Source of the DNA: SXTU01 sp964496695
GTDB taxonomy: Bacteria > Verrucomicrobiota > Verrucomicrobiia > Limisphaerales > SXTU01
Length of the DNA: 64,000 nucleotides
Direction: 5' to 3'
Assembly: GCA_964496695.1 (NCBI GenBank)
Contig: CAZCBE010000010.1
Coordinates: 1 to 64,000, forward strand
Shown in pieces: positions 61,801-64,000 of the stretch. A program made the position numbers and the translations under genes. Under the pieces are notes generated by a model. That model was not told the origin of the DNA, searched no databases, and worked only from the letters and a program-made list of their open reading frames with translations. The first letter of the stretch is position 1. Each line of letters opens with the position of its first letter.

Positions 61801-64000
61801 CGTTGGCCCAGGTCAGCGAACCGTTCACCGAGGCATAATGATAGCCCGGCGTGGCCGTGCCAGTCAGCGTGGTGGTGTAATCGACGCCGATCGGGCCCGA
61901 GTTTCCGCCGATGCGGCGGACCGTGATCACTGCCGCTCCGTCATTCTCCCGGTTGGTGTAGGTGGCACTGCTGAACACCAGATTGCCGTAGATCAGGATG
62001 TCATTGTTGATGATGGTCAGCACGGCCGAGTTCTGGAAGCCGATGATCGCCCCACCCGTGGGATTCAGCAGATCCAGGAACACCGTCTCGTTGGTTTCCT
62101 GAACCGCGTCCGGCAGGATGGGGACGACAAACGTCTTGGTGATTTCGCCGTCGGCAAAGGAAAGGGTGCCGCTGCTGGCGAGATAATCCTGACCGGCGAG
62201 CGCCGTCCCGTTGCCCGTGCGGTAGTCCACCGACACCACGCCGCTGCTGCCATTGGTGCGCGTGACAATGATCTGCGCGAGCACGATCACGTCGCTCTCA
62301 TTAGTCAGATAGCTGTTCAGCGCAAAATTGAACACGCCGGGCGCCACGTCGTTGTCCACGATGGTCAGGATGGCATCCATTTGTCCTGGCACGGCATTGC
62401 CCGTCAGGTTGGTCAGCACCAAATTGATGGTCTCGTTGCCCTCGAGAAGTATGTCGTCGATGATGGGCACGCTGAATGTTTTGACGGTCTCGCCCGCTGC
62501 AAACTGGAGGGTGCCGCTCACGGGCACGAAGTCCACATTCGGCGTCGCCGTGCCGCTGGCGGTGGTGGTAAACTGCACGGCGGCCTGTCCCGTGGCACCG
62601 CCCGTGCGAATCACCGTGATGGTGGCGCTGCCGCTGCCCACCACCTCGCTGACATTGTAGGTGGCGGCGTTGAAGCCCAGCCGTCCGTCGTCATTCACAA
62701 TGGTCAGCAGCGCGTTGGTCTGGCCACCCACACCTGCCCCGGTGAAATTCGAAATGGTCAGGTTCACGAACCGGTCGGAGTTCACGGCCGAATCGTCCAC
62801 CACGAAAATATTGGTGGAGACGGAGGTTTCACCTTCCGGGAAATTCAACGTGGCGGTGATGTTCGTGTAATGGATGCCGTTCGTGGTGGCCGTGCCGTCC
62901 GAGGTGGCGAAGAACACGGACGCCGCCCCCGTAGTGCCGCCAACCCGCCGCACGGTCACGGTCGCCGCCCCCCCGTTCTCTGCCACGAAGTAATTGGCGG
63001 CCGTAAACTCGAGTTTGCCCGGCCCGGCAATCACCCCGCCGTTCAGGCGCACCAGATAGTTCTTCGGCACGCTGTTGAAGGAAGTGAAGCCGCCCGCCAG
63101 CAGGATCTTGTCATCGGTCTGCACCGCGATGGCCGAGACGAAGTTGTTTGCGCCGGTGCCGATGTTGATCGTCGGGTCCGTGGTGCCATCCGGGTGCAGC
63201 CGGGTGAACCGGTTCCGGCCGACGCCGTTGAACCGCGTGAAATCACCGCCCAGCAGCATCTTTCCGTCGCCCTGAATGGTCATGTAGAACACCGCATTGT
63301 CCGCCCCCACGCCACCGGGATTGAAGCTGGTGTCCAACTGCCCGGAGGGGAACACGCGCGCCACGCGCCCAACCGCCGTCCCGGCGTAATTGGTGAAGGA
63401 GCCGGCCATCAGTATCTTGCCGTCCGTCTGCACCAAGATGGACCGCACCGTGCTGCTGGCCCCGATCCCGATGTTGAAACTGGGATCCACGCTGCCGTCG
63501 GAATTCAACCGCGCCAGATTCGTGAGGGCCACGCCGTTGACCGTCGTGAAGTCACCGCCGATAAGCACCTTGCCATCCGGCTGCACGGCCACGGCAAAGA
63601 CCGGCCCGTTCGCCCCCGTGCCCGGATCAAAGGTGTTGTCAATCGTGCCATTGGCGTTCAACCGGGCGATGAAATTGCGCCCAATGCCGTTGAACGTGCT
63701 GAAGCCGCCGCCAATGACCACCTTGTCATCCGGCTGGAGCGCCAAGGCATAGATCGCGTTGTCCGCGCCCGCGCCCGGATCGAAGGTGAGATCCACGGAA
63801 CCGCTCTGATTCAAGCGGGCAATACGGGCCCGGTTGGTGCCGCTGACCTGCGTGAAGAAACCGGACACCAGGATGCGCCCGGTGTTCAAGCCGCGGTCAT
63901 AGACCAGCAGGGAACGGATGGACCCGTTGGCCCCCCCGGGGTTGAACACGGGGTCCAGCGCCCCGTTGGCATCCAGCCGGGCGAGCCGGTTCCGCGCCAC
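55859..64000 (-). CDS. Giant Calx-beta / delta-60 repeat exported protein, C-terminal 2,713 residues
   Basis: Partial: the start lies past the window end. Visible order (residues of this part): delta-60 repeats 1-327 (about six), five Calx-beta domains to about 915, seven delta-60 repeats to about 1287, eight Calx-beta domains to about 2190, six or seven delta-60 repeats, then a C-terminal beta domain ending RRFYRVIQLP. Calx-beta domains (VSESxxxxxITVxRxGGxxG ... DVxVEGNETxxLxLxNPTGG) are typical calcium-binding adhesion modules; delta-60 repeats read ALQPDGKVLIGGxFTxxNGV. A foreign segment splits one delta-60 repeat at about 56270-56536. It is probably a surface or secreted adhesin. Confidence 0.9.
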   Translation of the reverse strand: MARNRLARLDANGALDPVFNPGGANGSIRSLLVYDRGLNTGRILVSGFFTQVSGTNRARIARLNQSGSVDLTFDPGAGADNAIYALALQPDDKVVIGGGFSTFNGIGRNFIARLNANGTIDNTFDPGTGANGPVFAVAVQPDGKVLIGGDFTTVNGVALTNLARLNSDGSVDPSFNIGIGASSTVRSILVQTDGKILMAGSFTNYAGTAVGRVARVFPSGQLDTSFNPGGVGADNAVFYMTIQGDGKMLLGGDFTRFNGVGRNRFTRLHPDGTTDPTINIGTGANNFVSAIAVQTDDKILLAGGFTSFNSVPKNYLVRLNGGVIAGPGKLEFTAANYFVAENGGAATVTVRRVGGTTGAASVFFATSDGTATTNGIHYTNITATLNFPEGETSVSTNIFVVDDSAVNSDRFVNLTISNFTGAGVGGQTNALLTIVNDDGRLGFNAATYNVSEVVGSGSATITVIRTGGATGQAAVQFTTTASGTATPNVDFVPVSGTLQFAAGETVKTFSVPIIDDILLEGNETINLVLTNLTGNAVPGQMDAILTIVDNDVAPGVFNFALNSYLTNESDVIVLAQIIVTRTNGSSGVVSVDYRTGNGTALAGQDYLASSGTLSFADGEITKTFVVPILPDAVQETNETVFLDLLNPTGGAIIGFQNSAVLTIINNDILIYGNLVFSSATYTNRENDGAAVITVRRIGGNSGPIGVDYTTTLTGTATPGYHYASVNGSLTWANGDSSDRLITVPLFNNSLVDGDRTVGLALFNPINGSSLNIPSTALLTIQDDDSAPGVLGFASAVFNVNESATNALITVIRTNGFTGTVGVQYATFTNLNDSAVAHPGFGPQLPGQHYTNTFGTLVFTNGMTNLTFAVPIIDNAQQDGNRTFSVRLFGATNGALVGFSNAVVRIVDNENSAGTVDTGYITGLGANSLVASITLATNGQAVLGGDFTAFAGTARQNVARINTDGSLDNGFDVGVIAIGTNLPLGTVRAVGVYTNGLNANKVVIGGIFETLGGNVGRTNIARLNVDGTPDLTFNPGTGVNNAVNAVAIQNNGRVVLGGTFTAVNGFSRNFIARLNFDGSVDSTFDAGAGPDAQVRVVAALNDGRILIAGDFDAVAGVPSRRIARLNPDGTLDPTFRPGTMITNGTVFCVAQQVNGQILVGGQFTATNGVVARTNLVRLNADGSLDTTFNIGSGPDDFVAAVTIQNDGKILVGGAFSNFGGFARNRIVRLDGNGAVDPTINLGTGADNLVAALAVQTDTKILVGGAFTSFNGVPQGRFTRLHGGQNAGAGLLVFAAPVFTVSEAGTNATITVLRTGGTSNTVSADYTVISGGTALPGVDYIPVGGTLFFGPGETLRTFVVPVIDDAIVRPGRTVMLTLSNATGGAALDIPPTAVLVIAENDSQIAFSSPSYSVAENGTNAVVTVVRSGGTNEQVTVDYFTAGLTALPGLDYANVSGSLVFASGVTTQSFTVPVFEDLGVEGNETVSLFLTNAGPIGIGALGTVTNATLTIVDNDFGVGVLGFAATNFNAFENGGVAIITLVRTNGNSGAVSVTFSTVDGLGTATAGVDYQSTNGTINLADGEASKAFQVQLLDDVLVEGNETLVLRLSNPTGGAILGLTNATVTIVDDDAFGSFQFATNSYTVVESAGSVTITVNRVGGIIGAVSVDFSTVGGSAAPVADYIPLPQVLNFASGQTTTNINVVIVNDQVVEPVETIGLVLSNPTAGAILGAVTNATITITDDDMQFSFASTNYTVFEDGATAVVNVIRYGVTNFTGTVNYATGDGTATNGFDYTGVTNTLVFQPGVTNTNFTVAIIDNQAVQPNRFLNLQLLNATPASFASVGTNGTATLTIVDNDSTFSFSATTYSVSESVSLLNIPVLRFGQNPGPVTVVCSTVPLAVPNAATTGVDYIAAAGTVTFNPNQTSTNFTIAIIVDQVPEGDEVFGLALSNPQPPGAARLGGTNTATVTIVDDDIGIGFSSATYTIGESAGSATITVLRSGVTNLGVSVSFTTSNGTAQAGLDYVTTNAVLTFAANVTSRTFTVPIINDTVAESPETVNLVLFSPTGGAFLTVSNAVLTIVDNVGAIGFTTGSYLVGESSTNGVVLVSRSGGSSGAVSVQYLTTGGGTASNGLDYAGVSGTLSWTNGETGAKSFLVPVFNDQLVETTETINLALANITGGAAFGLSTATLGIVDNDGPGGVDFAFDPGVGFNDSVYAALQLANGQIMTAGRFTSFNGTNRSRLARLNLDGTLDLTFNQGLGPDNAVNVLALQPDGRLVIAGDFTSVGGTLRSRVARLLADGSLDTSFAVGTGASGSVNAIALQPDGKVLIGGGFTNFSGTARGRLARLNTSGSLDVSFNPGTGANGIVNVITLYTTGTNSGKLLVGGAFTNFNGTAASRLMRLNADGSIDTTFSAGTSGTVASLAIQPDGKIVVGGLFGAVNGVSRSRLARLNHDGSLDLSFFPAVNDTVLSLVLQPDGRILAGGAFTSVNGDTGTPPAPGATVTFRERTGGVVTLTTSGSHSLAIGSRVTINGVAAGFDGTFTVTAVPAATRFSYAAAGADAAVTAVTPGGSFSATGTAVGRITRFQADGTLDATFVSGAGADGLIYAVLLQSDFKVVLAGDFTTVNSALRGRIARLNGNSNMPINTTLGGGGFSGGQFLLTITAEPGRAYRVEYSTDLRTWTVLSTVNSSQGTVTVTDTTSPGSARRFYRVIQLP

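Overview
The window looks like part of a high-GC Verrucomicrobiota chromosome, probably the Pedosphaera/Limisphaera side of the phylum. The reasons are Tat-exported DUF1501 proteins, a PSD1-type cytochrome-c/DUF1549/DUF1553 protein, squalene-cyclase-fold and ThuA proteins, a sialate O-acetylesterase-type SGNH protein, a giant Calx-beta/delta-60 repeat protein, and many palindromic intergenic repeats. This placement is inferred from gene content only; no rRNA, tRNA or CRISPR array was recognised. Genes are mostly packed in short operons with 4-nt ATGA/GTGA overlaps, and the start regions I inspected rarely show a Shine-Dalgarno sequence.

Layout. 0.1-4.3 kb: response regulator, fused AsnC/siroheme-decarboxylase-like protein, PfkB kinase, dapF. 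4.4-10 kb: PSD1-DUF1501 operon, both genes carrying in-frame palindromic inserts, then a lipoate-ligase-family protein. 10.3-14.6 kb: metK and ahcY (SAM cycle), then a Fic protein. 14.6-15.6 kb: a gene-free mosaic of repeats. 15.6-21.5 kb: membrane-anchored unknown, second DUF1501, Phd antitoxin with a decayed PIN toxin, lipoprotein plus cyclase-fold protein, HAF-repeat protein. 21.6-27.8 kb: hisS and a glycosyltransferase/HAD cluster that looks like a glucosylglycerate or mannosylglucosylglycerate osmolyte pathway. 27.8-32.3 kb: pseudopilin, stand-alone nuoA, phosphohexomutase, a small protein overlapping a nucleotidyltransferase, SGNH hydrolase. 32.5-40.7 kb: tandem thymidylate-kinase-like genes, site-2 protease, several exported proteins (ThuA, esterase, lipoproteins), YqgE. 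41-43 kb: cysteine-poor FmdB-like protein, ilvC, ilvN. 43-49.2 kb: a run of multi-pass membrane proteins and a ferritin-like protein. 49.3-55.7 kb: ispH, a membrane protein/winged-helix operon with a palindromic operator, Gfo/Idh/MocA oxidoreductase, sialate O-acetylesterase, LptF/LptG permease. 55.9-64 kb: the C-terminal 2,713 residues of the giant repeat protein, which continues past the window edge.

The most unusual signal is a population of at least ten families of inverted-repeat elements of 60-250 bp. Most lie in gaps, but two sit in frame inside proteins, one codes the C-terminal tail of a protein, and one supplies a stop codon. The best candidate functional system is the osmolyte-type cluster at 22.9-27.8 kb.
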